64,000 nucleotides of DNA from Acuticoccus sp039034015 (GTDB lineage Bacteria; Pseudomonadota; Alphaproteobacteria; Rhizobiales; Amorphaceae), in the NCBI GenBank assembly GCA_039034015.1, contig JBCCBM010000011.1, forward strand, positions 1 through 64,000, given 5' to 3'. The position numbers and the translations under genes were made by a program. Below the pieces are notes generated by a model that was not told the origin of the DNA, ran no database searches, and was given only the letters and a program-made list of their open reading frames with translations. Of the stretch, positions 53,937 to 62,068 are shown one piece after another. Position 1 is the first letter of the stretch, and every line of letters starts with the position of its first letter.

Positions 53937-54895
53937 ACCCCGACCTTCTCGTCATCGCGATTTACGGCATGGCGGCGATTGCCGCGATCCTTGTGGCGGA
54001 GGCGGTCTATCTCATCTTGCGCGCGCGGGTGGGGGAAAAGCGGGCCATCAACCGCCGCCTTGCGCTGCGCACCACCGCCCGCGCCGAGGACGCGCTGATT
54101 GCGCTGCGCAAAGAGCGCGGGCTCGACGCGGAGGGCGACTATAAGTTTGCCATCATCGCCCTCAACCGGCTCTTCCTGCAGTCCGGCACGCGGGGCGATC
54201 CGCTGCGCTTTTTCACCATGTTCGTGTTTGCCGGCTTTGCCGTCTTCGGCGTTCTAACCCTCCTTCTCGGGATGCCCATCGGGGGCACGGTGGCGGGGCT
54301 TGTTGTCAGCTTTGCCCTCCCGCTCGTTGTGCTGTGGCGCCGGCGGGCAATGCGCCAGGCCGTCTTTGCCGCGCAGCTTCCCGATGCCATCGACATCATC
54401 GTGCGGAGCCTTCGCGCGGGGCACCCCACCGCCACCTCGCTCATGCTCGTGGCGCGGGAAATGCCGGATCCCATCGGCACCGAGTTCGGCTTGGTGTCGG
54501 ACGAACTCTCCTTCGGGCTCGACCTTGATGAGGCGCTCCTCAACCTTTCGGAGCGGATTGGGCTCGAAGATGTGCGCCTCGTCGTCACCACCGTTGCGAT
54601 CCAAAATGCCACCGGCGGCAACCTTGCCGAAATCCTGGGCAACTTGGCCGAGGTGGTGCGCGGCCGCTTCCGCATGCGGCGCAAGGTGAAGGCGATCTCG
54701 GCCCAGGCGCGCTGGTCGGCGATCCTCCTTTCCATCATGCCCTTTGCGCTCTTTGCGATCCTCTACGCCGTCGCCCCCTCTTACTACAGCGACATTTGGG
54801 ATGATCCGGTCGTGGTGCCGGTGATGATCCTGGCGTGCCTCTGGATGTTCATCGGCGACATTGTGATGTTCCGCATGGTCAACTTTAAGAGCTGA
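53933..54895 (+). CDS. tadB: Tad inner-membrane platform protein TadB
   Basis: A 320-aa polytopic protein with a T2SS-F domain (residues about 155-285; LPDAIDIIVRSLRAGHPTAT, LSERIGLEDVRLVVTTVAIQ). Membrane helices lie near 5-25, 100-140, 265-285 and 295-315. With TadC it forms the membrane platform driven by CpaF. It overlaps cpaF by 4 bases. Confidence 0.94.
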   Translation: MNPDLLVIAIYGMAAIAAILVAEAVYLILRARVGEKRAINRRLALRTTARAEDALIALRKERGLDAEGDYKFAIIALNRLFLQSGTRGDPLRFFTMFVFAGFAVFGVLTLLLGMPIGGTVAGLVVSFALPLVVLWRRRAMRQAVFAAQLPDAIDIIVRSLRAGHPTATSLMLVAREMPDPIGTEFGLVSDELSFGLDLDEALLNLSERIGLEDVRLVVTTVAIQNATGGNLAEILGNLAEVVRGRFRMRRKVKAISAQARWSAILLSIMPFALFAILYAVAPSYYSDIWDDPVVVPVMILACLWMFIGDIVMFRMVNFKS

Positions 54896-54901
54896 CCGGA
54901 G

Positions 54902-55855
54902 ATGCTGGACACAGTTCTTGGCCAAGGGTTTGATAGCACGACGCTCATCTTGGGTGTCGCGTTCGCCTGCGGCGTGTGCCTGTTCCTGGGCCTTTCGATG
55001 GTCTTGTCGCCGGCGCTCAAAACCCGCGCGCGGGTGAGCGAGCAGTTGCGGGAAGCCAAGCGCGCCTCCCGCCGCGCCCTCAGCGCCGGCGACCGTGAGG
55101 CGAGAGCCGATGCTGCCGCCACCATCCACGAGCAGCACCGGCGGATGGAAAAGGCCGAGGCCAACGCGCTCGCCACCCGCCTCACCCGCGCCGGCTTCTA
55201 TGGCAGCAGCGCGCCAAAAATCTTTGCCGCCATCCGCCTTGGCGTCACGCTCGCGGCCTTCCTCGCGCTTTATGCGCTGGGCGAAGCGGTGCTCCCCGGC
55301 GTTGCGCCATCGGCCATTGCGGCAATGGCGTTCATCTTCGCCCTCGCCTTTCTGATCGTCCCAAACTTCGTGCTCGACGCCCTTGGCGATCGGCGGATGG
55401 ACGCATGCCGGCGCGGCTTTCCCGCCATGCTCGACCTTTTGATTGTGTGCAGCGATGCGGGTCTTTCGCTGGAGGCGGCCATTGAGCGGATTGCGGACGA
55501 AATTGTCGTCACCAACAAGCCGCTGGGCACGTATCTGCGCCTGATGACGCTGGAACTTCGGGCCGGCCGCTCCCTCTCCGAAGCGCTCGACCATTTTGCC
55601 CGCCGGCTCGACTTTGATGAGGCAAAAATGCTCGCCGTCCTGTTCAAACAGTCGGAGGAGTTGGGGACGAGCCTTGTGACCACGCTTCGCGTCGCGGGCG
55701 CGGAAATGCGCGAAAAGCGCGTCACCGCCGCGGAGGAAAAGGCGAACGCGCTCCCCGTCAAGATGATCCTGCCGCTGGGGCTCTTCGTGTTCCCGATGAT
55801 CCTTGTGGTGGTGATGCTCCCCGTGATCGTGCGCCTGCGGGCGACCCTCTTTTGA
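54902..55855 (+). CDS. tadC: Tad inner-membrane platform protein TadC
   Basis: A 317-aa paralogue of TadB with the T2SS-F domain in its second half (FPAMLDLLIVCSDAGLSLEA, VLFKQSEELGTSLVTTLRVA). Hydrophobic segments are near 15-35, 105-150 and 290-315. It begins 6 bases after tadB, with GGAG abutting the ATG. Confidence 0.94.
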   Translation: MLDTVLGQGFDSTTLILGVAFACGVCLFLGLSMVLSPALKTRARVSEQLREAKRASRRALSAGDREARADAAATIHEQHRRMEKAEANALATRLTRAGFYGSSAPKIFAAIRLGVTLAAFLALYALGEAVLPGVAPSAIAAMAFIFALAFLIVPNFVLDALGDRRMDACRRGFPAMLDLLIVCSDAGLSLEAAIERIADEIVVTNKPLGTYLRLMTLELRAGRSLSEALDHFARRLDFDEAKMLAVLFKQSEELGTSLVTTLRVAGAEMREKRVTAAEEKANALPVKMILPLGLFVFPMILVVVMLPVIVRLRATLF

Positions 55856-55876
55856 TGCGCTAGCCGGAGTTTTGTT

Positions 55877-56338
55877 GTGTTTGTCACCGAAACGCTCAGC
55901 CTTTTCAGCCTGCTGGCCGCCGCCGTACTGCTCGTCTGGATCGCCGCTGGAGACGCGCGCGCGTTGACCATCAAGAACCGGGATGTGGCGCTGTTGCTGC
56001 TCGCCGCGCTCGCGTTCCTGGGCTTTGCGCAGCCGGGCGACCTTCTCGCCCGGGTGTTGATGGCGGCGGTGCTTTTTGCCGTCACGTTCCTCTTCTGGCT
56101 GAAGGGGGCGCTGGGGGCGGGCGATGTCAAACTCTTTGGCGCGGTCGGCCTTCTGATCCCGACCGGGGCGGCCATGGGGTTTGCGCTTGCCCTTGCGGGG
56201 ATTGCCGTCGGCCTTGTGGCGCTTGTGCGTCTTGGGGCGTCTCGCGGGGGGCTGGCGGGCCTTGCGGCGCGGGGGCGTGTGCCCTTCGGCGTTCCGATTG
56301 CGGGCGCCACGCTTGCTGTTCTTCCGTTCAATCTTTGA
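55877..56338 (+). CDS. cpaA: Prepilin peptidase (CpaA/TadV type)
   Basis: A 153-aa inner-membrane aspartyl protease that cleaves the Flp leader. The two catalytic Asp are in AAGDARALTIKNRD and LGAGDVKLFG. It is a minimal, A24-family enzyme without the methylase domain of PilD. GTG start with GGAG at 7 bases. Here it lies within the tadBC-tadEG unit, not beside the pilin as in Caulobacter. Confidence 0.92.
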   Translation: MFVTETLSLFSLLAAAVLLVWIAAGDARALTIKNRDVALLLLAALAFLGFAQPGDLLARVLMAAVLFAVTFLFWLKGALGAGDVKLFGAVGLLIPTGAAMGFALALAGIAVGLVALVRLGASRGGLAGLAARGRVPFGVPIAGATLAVLPFNL

Positions 56339-56350
56339 GGGTTTGTCGCG

Positions 56351-56734
56351 ATGCAACGCACCTCGTTTCGCCGGGATGAGGCGGGCTCTGTGCTGGTGGA
56401 GGCCGCGCTCGTCCTGCCGCTCATCCTGCTTTTGTGCTTTGGCACCATCCAATATTCACTGGCGCTGGTCGCCAATGCCAACATGTATGACGCTGCGCGC
56501 CAGGCGGCCCGCCAGCTTGCGGTGGGCGCGTGGACGCCGGCGGAGGCGCGCACCAACATCCCGGGAATGCTGGTGGATTGGCCGCAGAATTGGACCATCA
56601 ACGCCGTCACCGCCGGGGATGAGGCGCGGGTGACCATCGCGGTCTCGGGGCGGGAGGCGGGCATTTTGTCGGTGGTGCCGATGCCCGCGACCTTCACGGC
56701 GGAGGTTGCCATGCGCATGGAGACCTCCTCATGA
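56351..56734 (+). CDS. tadE: TadE-family pseudopilin
   Basis: A 127-aa protein with a TadE-like N terminus (RRDEAGSVLVEAALVLPLIL) and one hydrophobic helix, followed by a small periplasmic domain. TadE and TadF are processed pseudopilins needed for pilus assembly. GAGGG is 8 bases before the ATG. The stop overlaps tadG (ATGA). Confidence 0.88.
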   Translation: MQRTSFRRDEAGSVLVEAALVLPLILLLCFGTIQYSLALVANANMYDAARQAARQLAVGAWTPAEARTNIPGMLVDWPQNWTINAVTAGDEARVTIAVSGREAGILSVVPMPATFTAEVAMRMETSS

Positions 56735-57654
56735 GGCGCTTTTGGCGGGGCGAGGGTGGCGGGGCAACCGTCTATGCCGCGCTCACAATGCCGGTGCTCC
56801 TCGCCATTGGCGGGGCGGCGGTGGATTCAGCCTGGGTGCGCCTCCACCTTGCAAAACTCCAAATCAGCGCGGACGCAGCCGCCCTCGCCGGGGCCGCTGC
56901 CCTCCCCGCAGCGGGGCCGGCCCGCGCCGCAGCGCTCGACTATGCGGCGCGCAACATCAACGCCGCCGCCCTCGCGCCCGGCGATGTGGTGCTCGGCAAC
57001 TGGGACGGCGCCCGCTACCGCGCGGGGGTGTCGCCCACCAACGCCGTTCGCGTCACAACGCGCCGGGCAAGCGCCAACGCCAACGCCCTCCCCCGCTTTT
57101 TCGGCATTGTGTCGGCCGACCTTTCCGCCTCGGCCATCGCCCACCGCCGGGCCGACCCTTGCATTGACCTTGAAGACTTTGCCCTTGGCACGAAAATCAG
57201 CGACCAGATCGACGGCGTCACCATTTCTGTCGAGGCGCGTGGGCGCGGCAAAGACATTGCCATGGTGTTTGACACCGCAAACCCCACCGGCGGCGATCAT
57301 GACCTTGCCTCCGACACCCGCGGCAAGGTGCTCATCATCTCCGAGGATGGCGACAGCAGCGACCCGGATGACAACGCCGCCGGCGGCAAATTCATTTTTG
57401 AGTTTGACGAGCCGGTCAGCATTCAAAACCTCATCGCCCTCGACACCGAAACCGGCGGCACCATGAGCGCCTATGACGAAGCGGGCGATTTGGTGCGCCG
57501 GGAGCCGATCCCAAAACTGCCGGATGGGACGGAGGCGGTGGTGGACATGACGGCGGAGGACGTGCGCCGCCTTGTCATCAATCTCACGGGATCGGGCGCG
57601 TTTGACGATTTTTGCTTCGGCGTCGGCTCCACCACGCTGGCGCTGGTCCGGTAG
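56731..57654 (+). CDS. tadG: TadG-like protein
   Basis: A 307-aa protein with the TadG N-terminal segment (GGGATVYAALTMPVLLAIGG, then QISADAAALAGAAAL). The rest is extracytoplasmic and Asp/Gly-rich (HDLASDTRGKVLIISEDGDS) and resembles a beta-sandwich rather than the vWA domain of full-length TadG. It ends 2 bases before the bhcR stop, so the two converge with no room for a terminator. Confidence 0.8.
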   Translation: MRRFWRGEGGGATVYAALTMPVLLAIGGAAVDSAWVRLHLAKLQISADAAALAGAAALPAAGPARAAALDYAARNINAAALAPGDVVLGNWDGARYRAGVSPTNAVRVTTRRASANANALPRFFGIVSADLSASAIAHRRADPCIDLEDFALGTKISDQIDGVTISVEARGRGKDIAMVFDTANPTGGDHDLASDTRGKVLIISEDGDSSDPDDNAAGGKFIFEFDEPVSIQNLIALDTETGGTMSAYDEAGDLVRREPIPKLPDGTEAVVDMTAEDVRRLVINLTGSGAFDDFCFGVGSTTLALVR

Positions 57655-57656
57655 TC

Positions 57657-58499
57657 TCAGACCATCGGGCCAAGGATCTCGTCGGCGGCCGCGCCAATAT
57701 TTTCGCTGAGCTCGGCCGCTGCCTGGCAAACGGCAGCGCTCAAAGCCGGGAGGGCGGCCGCGCCGAACCGCACCGTCGGGCCTGAGACCGAAATGCCGGC
57801 CACCGCTGCGCCCCTTGCATTGAAGACGGGGGCGGCGATGCAGCACATCCCGGCATAACGCTCCTCATCATCGAACGACCAGCCGCGGGTGCGGCAGGCG
57901 GCAAGGTCGGCCGCCAAATCCTCAAACCGCGTGAGAGTTTTTGGCGTGAACCGAGGGAGGCCCTTGCGGCGGACCAGGGTGTTGAGCGCGTCATCGGAGA
58001 GCTGGGCGAGGAGCACTTTGCCGGCGCCCGAGGCGTGCATGGCGCTGCGCGTCCCGAGGCGGAAGAAGGCGCGGATCGGCTGATGGGTCTCCATTTGGCT
58101 GATGAAGACGACCTCGCCATCATCGGCGATGGCAAGGTTTGCCGTCTCACCGGTCTTATGCATCAGCCTTTGCATGATGTCGCGGCTCGCCTCCACAAGG
58201 TTGATCCGCTTGGTGAAGCCTGCGCCGACGCGAAAGGCCTCCACGCCAATCATCCACTCCTGGGCCGCCTCATCAAACTCGGCAAACCGGTGGCGTTGGA
58301 GGGTGGTGAGGAGGCGGTGCACGGTGGAGGCGGGCATCCCGGCCGTTTGCGCCAGCGCGCTCAGCGACACACGGTGTTCCTTCGAGAGGACGCTGAGGAG
58401 CTGGAGGCCGCGGTCGAGCGCTTGCACGGTGCCGGGCTCTGCGTCAGCCGGGTTTTTGCGTGGCCGGCCGCGCGGCCGTTTGGGGGCAAGGGCGGTCAA
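57657..58499 (-). CDS. bhcR: IclR-family regulator BhcR of the beta-hydroxyaspartate cycle
   Basis: A 280-aa regulator. A basic RPRGRPRK stretch precedes the winged helix (about 30-85; VSLSALAQTAGMPASTVHRL). The IclR effector domain follows (SAMHASGAGKVLLAQL, DDEERYAGMCCIAAPVFN). BhcR is known to bind glyoxylate and control bhcABCD, and the position facing bhcA fits. The TTG start at 58499 has AAGGA 9 bases before it. Confidence 0.9.
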   Translation of the reverse strand: MTALAPKRPRGRPRKNPADAEPGTVQALDRGLQLLSVLSKEHRVSLSALAQTAGMPASTVHRLLTTLQRHRFAEFDEAAQEWMIGVEAFRVGAGFTKRINLVEASRDIMQRLMHKTGETANLAIADDGEVVFISQMETHQPIRAFFRLGTRSAMHASGAGKVLLAQLSDDALNTLVRRKGLPRFTPKTLTRFEDLAADLAACRTRGWSFDDEERYAGMCCIAAPVFNARGAAVAGISVSGPTVRFGAAALPALSAAVCQAAAELSENIGAAADEILGPMV

Positions 58500-58582
58500 A
58501 CAGCATTGTCCTTTCGGGCCGATCTCGGGATGGCCATCGGGTGAAAATCGGATCGGAATCGATGCCCAACGCATCGTAGAAA

Positions 58583-58588
58583 ATTGTA
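58583..58588 (-). promoter_or_regulatory. Candidate -10 of bhcR
   Basis: On the minus strand TACAAT is a near-consensus -10 box. With a 17-base spacer the -35 position is TTTCCA, inside the operator repeats, which would allow BhcR to control its own gene. Confidence 0.45.
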
Positions 58589-58599
58589 AGCCACTGACG

Positions 58600-58636
58600 T
58601 TCCGATGGAAAACATATTTTTCCGTCAGATGGAAAA
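58600..58636. promoter_or_regulatory. Candidate BhcR operators between bhcR and bhcA
   Basis: Two linked elements lie in this AT-rich stretch: TTCC-GAT-GGAA (58600-58610) and TTTTCC-N7-GGAAAA (58618-58636). Both contain the direct repeat GATGGAAAA (58604-58612 and 58628-58636, 24 bases apart). IclR-family regulators bind such palindromic, TTCC/GGAA-type sites. Location just upstream of the bhcA -35 suits an activator. Confidence 0.55.
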
Positions 58637-58650
58637 TGTTTTTGAAAAAA

Positions 58651-58679
58651 TTGAAAACCCTTTGGCGTTGCCTTAGGTG
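58651..58679 (+). promoter_or_regulatory. Candidate bhcA promoter
   Basis: TTGAAA (58651-58656), a 17-base spacer and TAGGTG (58674-58679) form a weak sigma-70 promoter 28 bp before the bhcA ATG. The weak -10 and adjacent operators suggest activator dependence. Confidence 0.4.
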
Positions 58680-58706
58680 CTCCAGACGTCCACCGGAGCG
58701 CGCCCC

Positions 58707-59897
58707 ATGTCGCAGCAAAACCCCGTCTTCATACCGGGACCCACCAACATTCCCGATCGCCTGAGATTTGCGATGAGCGTCCAGACGATGGACCACCGCT
58801 CGCCGGCATTCAGCGGTATGTTGCCAGGTTTGCTGCGCGATCTTAAAACCGTGTTCAAGACGACGACGGGCCGGGTGATCACCTTTCCCGCCTCCGGCAC
58901 CGGCGGCTGGGAGGCGGCGATCACCAACACGCTGTCCCCGGGGGACAAGGTGCTTGTGGCCCGTTTCGGGATGTTTTCCCACCGCTGGATCGACCTTTGC
59001 CAGCGCCACGGCCTTGATGTGGAGGTGATTGAGTGTGCGTGGGGCGAGGGCGCGCCGGCGGATCGCTATGGCGCGCGCCTTGCGGCTGACACCGACCACG
59101 CGATCAAAGCGGTTCTGGTGACCCACAATGAGACCGCAACGGGCGTACGGTCTGACATTGGGGCCGTGCGCCAGGCGATGGACAAAGCCGGCCATCCGGC
59201 AATGCTTTATGTGGACTGCGTCTCGTCGCTGGCCTCCATGGACTTTCGCATGGACGACTGGGGCGTCGACCTTGCGGTGTCGGGCAGCCAAAAGGGCTTT
59301 ATGCTCGCGACCGGCATGGCGATTGTGGGCGTCAGCCAAAAGGCGCTGGAGGCGTCGCGCACCGCCCGCTGCCCGCGAACCTTCTTCGATTTTGGCGACA
59401 TGGCCGGCGCGAATGACAAGGGAAGCTTCCCCTACACGCCGCCGCTGCAATTGATGTGTGGCCTGCGCGCCAGTCTCGACATGCTGCTGGAAGAAGGGCT
59501 CGACACTGTCTTTGCCCGCCACGCCCGGATTGCGGAAGGCGTGCGCGAGGCAATCCGCGCCTGGGGCCTTTCCATGTGCGCGCGCCGGCCAGAGCTTTAC
59601 TCCGACAGCGTGAGCGCAATTTACGTCCCCGAGGGCTTCAATTCAGACCGTCTCACCGACCACATCTTTGACACATACGGCATGTCGTTCGGCGTTGGCC
59701 TTGGGGAAATGGCGGGCAAAGCGTTCCGCATCGGGCACTTGGGGTCGATGACCGATTGCATGGCGCTTTCCGGCATCGCAACGGCGGAGATGGGCATGGC
59801 CGACCTTGGCTACCCGGTGCAGCTTGGGTCCGGCACCCGGGCCGCCCAAGAGTACTATCGTTCGACCGCACGGGTCGCCCTGAAATCTGCCGCCTGA
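58707..59897 (+). CDS. bhcA: L-aspartate-glyoxylate aminotransferase BhcA
   Basis: A 396-aa PLP enzyme. In the beta-hydroxyaspartate cycle it transfers the amino group of aspartate to glyoxylate, giving oxaloacetate and glycine. The N terminus PVFIPGPTNIPDRLR, the segment PASGTGGWEAAI and the PLP lysine in SGSQKGFML match BhcA and related serine-glyoxylate aminotransferases. GGAG is 8 bases before the ATG. The order bhcA-B-C-D with divergent bhcR supports BhcA over alanine/serine-glyoxylate enzymes. Confidence 0.94.
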   Translation: MSQQNPVFIPGPTNIPDRLRFAMSVQTMDHRSPAFSGMLPGLLRDLKTVFKTTTGRVITFPASGTGGWEAAITNTLSPGDKVLVARFGMFSHRWIDLCQRHGLDVEVIECAWGEGAPADRYGARLAADTDHAIKAVLVTHNETATGVRSDIGAVRQAMDKAGHPAMLYVDCVSSLASMDFRMDDWGVDLAVSGSQKGFMLATGMAIVGVSQKALEASRTARCPRTFFDFGDMAGANDKGSFPYTPPLQLMCGLRASLDMLLEEGLDTVFARHARIAEGVREAIRAWGLSMCARRPELYSDSVSAIYVPEGFNSDRLTDHIFDTYGMSFGVGLGEMAGKAFRIGHLGSMTDCMALSGIATAEMGMADLGYPVQLGSGTRAAQEYYRSTARVALKSAA

Positions 59898-59906
59898 GAG
59901 AGCACC

Positions 59907-60896
59907 ATGGACGCTGCCCCCCGCATGATCATCCCATCCTGGCAGGATGTGGTGACCGCCCACGAGCGGATTGCGCCCCACATCCGCCGCACCGAGATCA
60001 TCACCAACGAGGCGTTGGACCGCCAAACCGGCGCAACGCTCTTCTTCAAGTGTGAGAACTTGCAGCCGCCCGGCGCCTTCAAGGTGCGCGGGGCCTCCAA
60101 CGCGGTGTTCGGCCTCACGGATGCGCAGGCCAAAAACGGCGTTGCCACCCACAGCTCCGGCAACCACGCGCTCTGCCTCTCCTATGCCGCCGGCCGGCGC
60201 GGCGTGCCCTGCAACGTGGTGATGCCCCGCACCGCGCCCCAAGCGAAGAAGGATGCCGTCGTCGGCTATGGCGGCAAGATCACCGAGTGCGAGCCTTCAA
60301 CGTCGAGCCGGGAAGAGACCTTTGCCAAGGTCCAGGCGGAGACCGGCGGCGATTTCGTCCACCCTTATAATGATCCACGTGTGATTGCCGGCCAGGCCAC
60401 CTGCTCGAAAGAGTTTTTGGAACAGGTGGACAATCTGGACATCTTGATCGCGCCCATCGGCGGCGGCGGCATGGTGTCAGGCACCTGCCTCACGGTCTCG
60501 TCGATCGCGCCGCATGTGAAGATTTATGCTGCCGAGCCTGAGCAGGCCGATGATGCGATGCGCTCGCTGAAAGCGGGCCACATCATCGCCGATGATGCGC
60601 CGCAGACCATTGCTGATGGGCTGAAAGTGCCGCTCAAGGATCTCACGTGGCACTTTGTGTCCCGCCATGTGAGCGACATCTTGACCGCCAGCGAGCAAGA
60701 GATCATCGACGCGATGAAGCTGAGCTGGAAGCGGCTGAAGATGACCATCGAACCCAGTTGCGCCGTGCCGCTGGCGGTCATCTTAAAAAACCCTGAAATT
60801 TTTGCCGGCAAGCGTGTTGGCGTCATTGTCACCGGCGGCAACGTCGATCTCGACACGCTGCCCTGGATCACGAACGAGGAAGGAGGCAAAGCATGA
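59907..60896 (+). CDS. bhcB: Beta-hydroxyaspartate dehydratase BhcB
   Basis: A 329-aa fold-type II PLP enzyme of the threonine dehydratase group. It dehydrates (2R,3S)-beta-hydroxyaspartate to iminosuccinate. The PLP lysine is in PPGAFKVRGASNAVFG, and the phosphate-binding glycine loop is IGGGGMVSG. It starts 9 bases after bhcA, and its stop overlaps the bhcC ATG (ATGA). Confidence 0.93.
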   Translation: MDAAPRMIIPSWQDVVTAHERIAPHIRRTEIITNEALDRQTGATLFFKCENLQPPGAFKVRGASNAVFGLTDAQAKNGVATHSSGNHALCLSYAAGRRGVPCNVVMPRTAPQAKKDAVVGYGGKITECEPSTSSREETFAKVQAETGGDFVHPYNDPRVIAGQATCSKEFLEQVDNLDILIAPIGGGGMVSGTCLTVSSIAPHVKIYAAEPEQADDAMRSLKAGHIIADDAPQTIADGLKVPLKDLTWHFVSRHVSDILTASEQEIIDAMKLSWKRLKMTIEPSCAVPLAVILKNPEIFAGKRVGVIVTGGNVDLDTLPWITNEEGGKA

Positions 60897-62056
60897 ACGC
60901 CCCGATCAAGATGAGCCAATTGGAAGTCGGCTACGACGTCCCCGCTGCGGTCGGCATGGACGAGCGCGACATCCAAACGCCGTGCCTCGTCCTCGACCTT
61001 GATGCGCTGGAACGCAACATCAAGAAGATGGGCGATTGGGCCAAGGCCCACGGCATGCGTCACCGCGTCCACGGCAAGATGCACAAGTCCGTCGATGTGG
61101 CGCTGCTGCAGGAAAAGCTGGGCGGCGCCTGCGGCGTCTGCTGCCAAAAGGTGTCCGAGGCCGAGGTGTTTGCGCGCGGCGGCATCAAGGACGTTCTGGT
61201 GTCCAACCAGGTGCGTGACCCGGCAAAGATCGACCGTTTGGCGCGCATCCCGATGCTGGGCGCCCGGGCGATCTGCTGCGTGGACGACATTGAAAATGTC
61301 GCCGACCTTTCCGCCGCCGCCGTGCGCCACGGCACGACCATCGAGTGCCTGGTGGAGATTGACTGTGGCGCCGGCCGCTGCGGCGTGACGACGACGCCCG
61401 CGGTGGTCGAGATCGCAAAGGCCATCGATGCCGCGGACGGGCTGCGCTTTGCCGGCATCCAGGCCTATCAGGGCGCCATGCAGCACATGGACAGTTTTGA
61501 GGATCGCAAGGCCAAAATCGCCATTGCGGTCGCCATGGTGAAGGACGCGGTCGACACGCTGAAGGCCGATGGCATCGAATGCGACATTGTCGGCGGTGGC
61601 GGCACGGGCAGCTATTATTTCGAAGGCACGTCCGGCGTCTACAATGAGCTGCAGTGCGGCTCCTACGCATTCATGGACGCCGACTATGGCCGCATCCTCG
61701 ACAAGGACGGCAAGCGCATTGACGAGGGCGAGTGGGAGAACGCGCTCTTCATCCTCACCTCCGTGATGTCCCACGCCAAGGCGGACAAGGCCATTTGCGA
61801 TGCGGGGCTAAAGGCGCAGTCGGTGGATTCCGGCCTCCCCTTCATCTTCGGCCGGGATGACGTGAAATACGTCAAATGCTCCGATGAGCATGGCGTGATT
61901 GCCGACCCCGACGGCGTCTTGAAGGTCAACGAAAAGCTGCGCCTCGTGCCTGGCCACTGCGACCCGACCTGCAACGTGCACGATTGGTATGTGGGCGTGC
62001 GCGGCGGCAAGGTGGAAACGGTGTGGCCCGTCTCCGCCCGCGGCAAAGCGTACTGA
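60893..62056 (+). CDS. bhcC: Beta-hydroxyaspartate aldolase BhcC
   Basis: A 387-aa PLP enzyme of the D-threonine aldolase/alanine racemase-like fold. It condenses glycine with glyoxylate to beta-hydroxyaspartate. The PLP lysine is expected in RHRVHGKMHKSVDVALL, and the metal site in LVPGHCDPTCNVHD (His, Asp), as in D-threonine aldolases. Mg2+ dependence is known for the family. It is coupled to bhcB. Confidence 0.93.
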   Translation: MNAPIKMSQLEVGYDVPAAVGMDERDIQTPCLVLDLDALERNIKKMGDWAKAHGMRHRVHGKMHKSVDVALLQEKLGGACGVCCQKVSEAEVFARGGIKDVLVSNQVRDPAKIDRLARIPMLGARAICCVDDIENVADLSAAAVRHGTTIECLVEIDCGAGRCGVTTTPAVVEIAKAIDAADGLRFAGIQAYQGAMQHMDSFEDRKAKIAIAVAMVKDAVDTLKADGIECDIVGGGGTGSYYFEGTSGVYNELQCGSYAFMDADYGRILDKDGKRIDEGEWENALFILTSVMSHAKADKAICDAGLKAQSVDSGLPFIFGRDDVKYVKCSDEHGVIADPDGVLKVNEKLRLVPGHCDPTCNVHDWYVGVRGGKVETVWPVSARGKAY

Positions 62057-62068
62057 CGGGGCCGGCGG

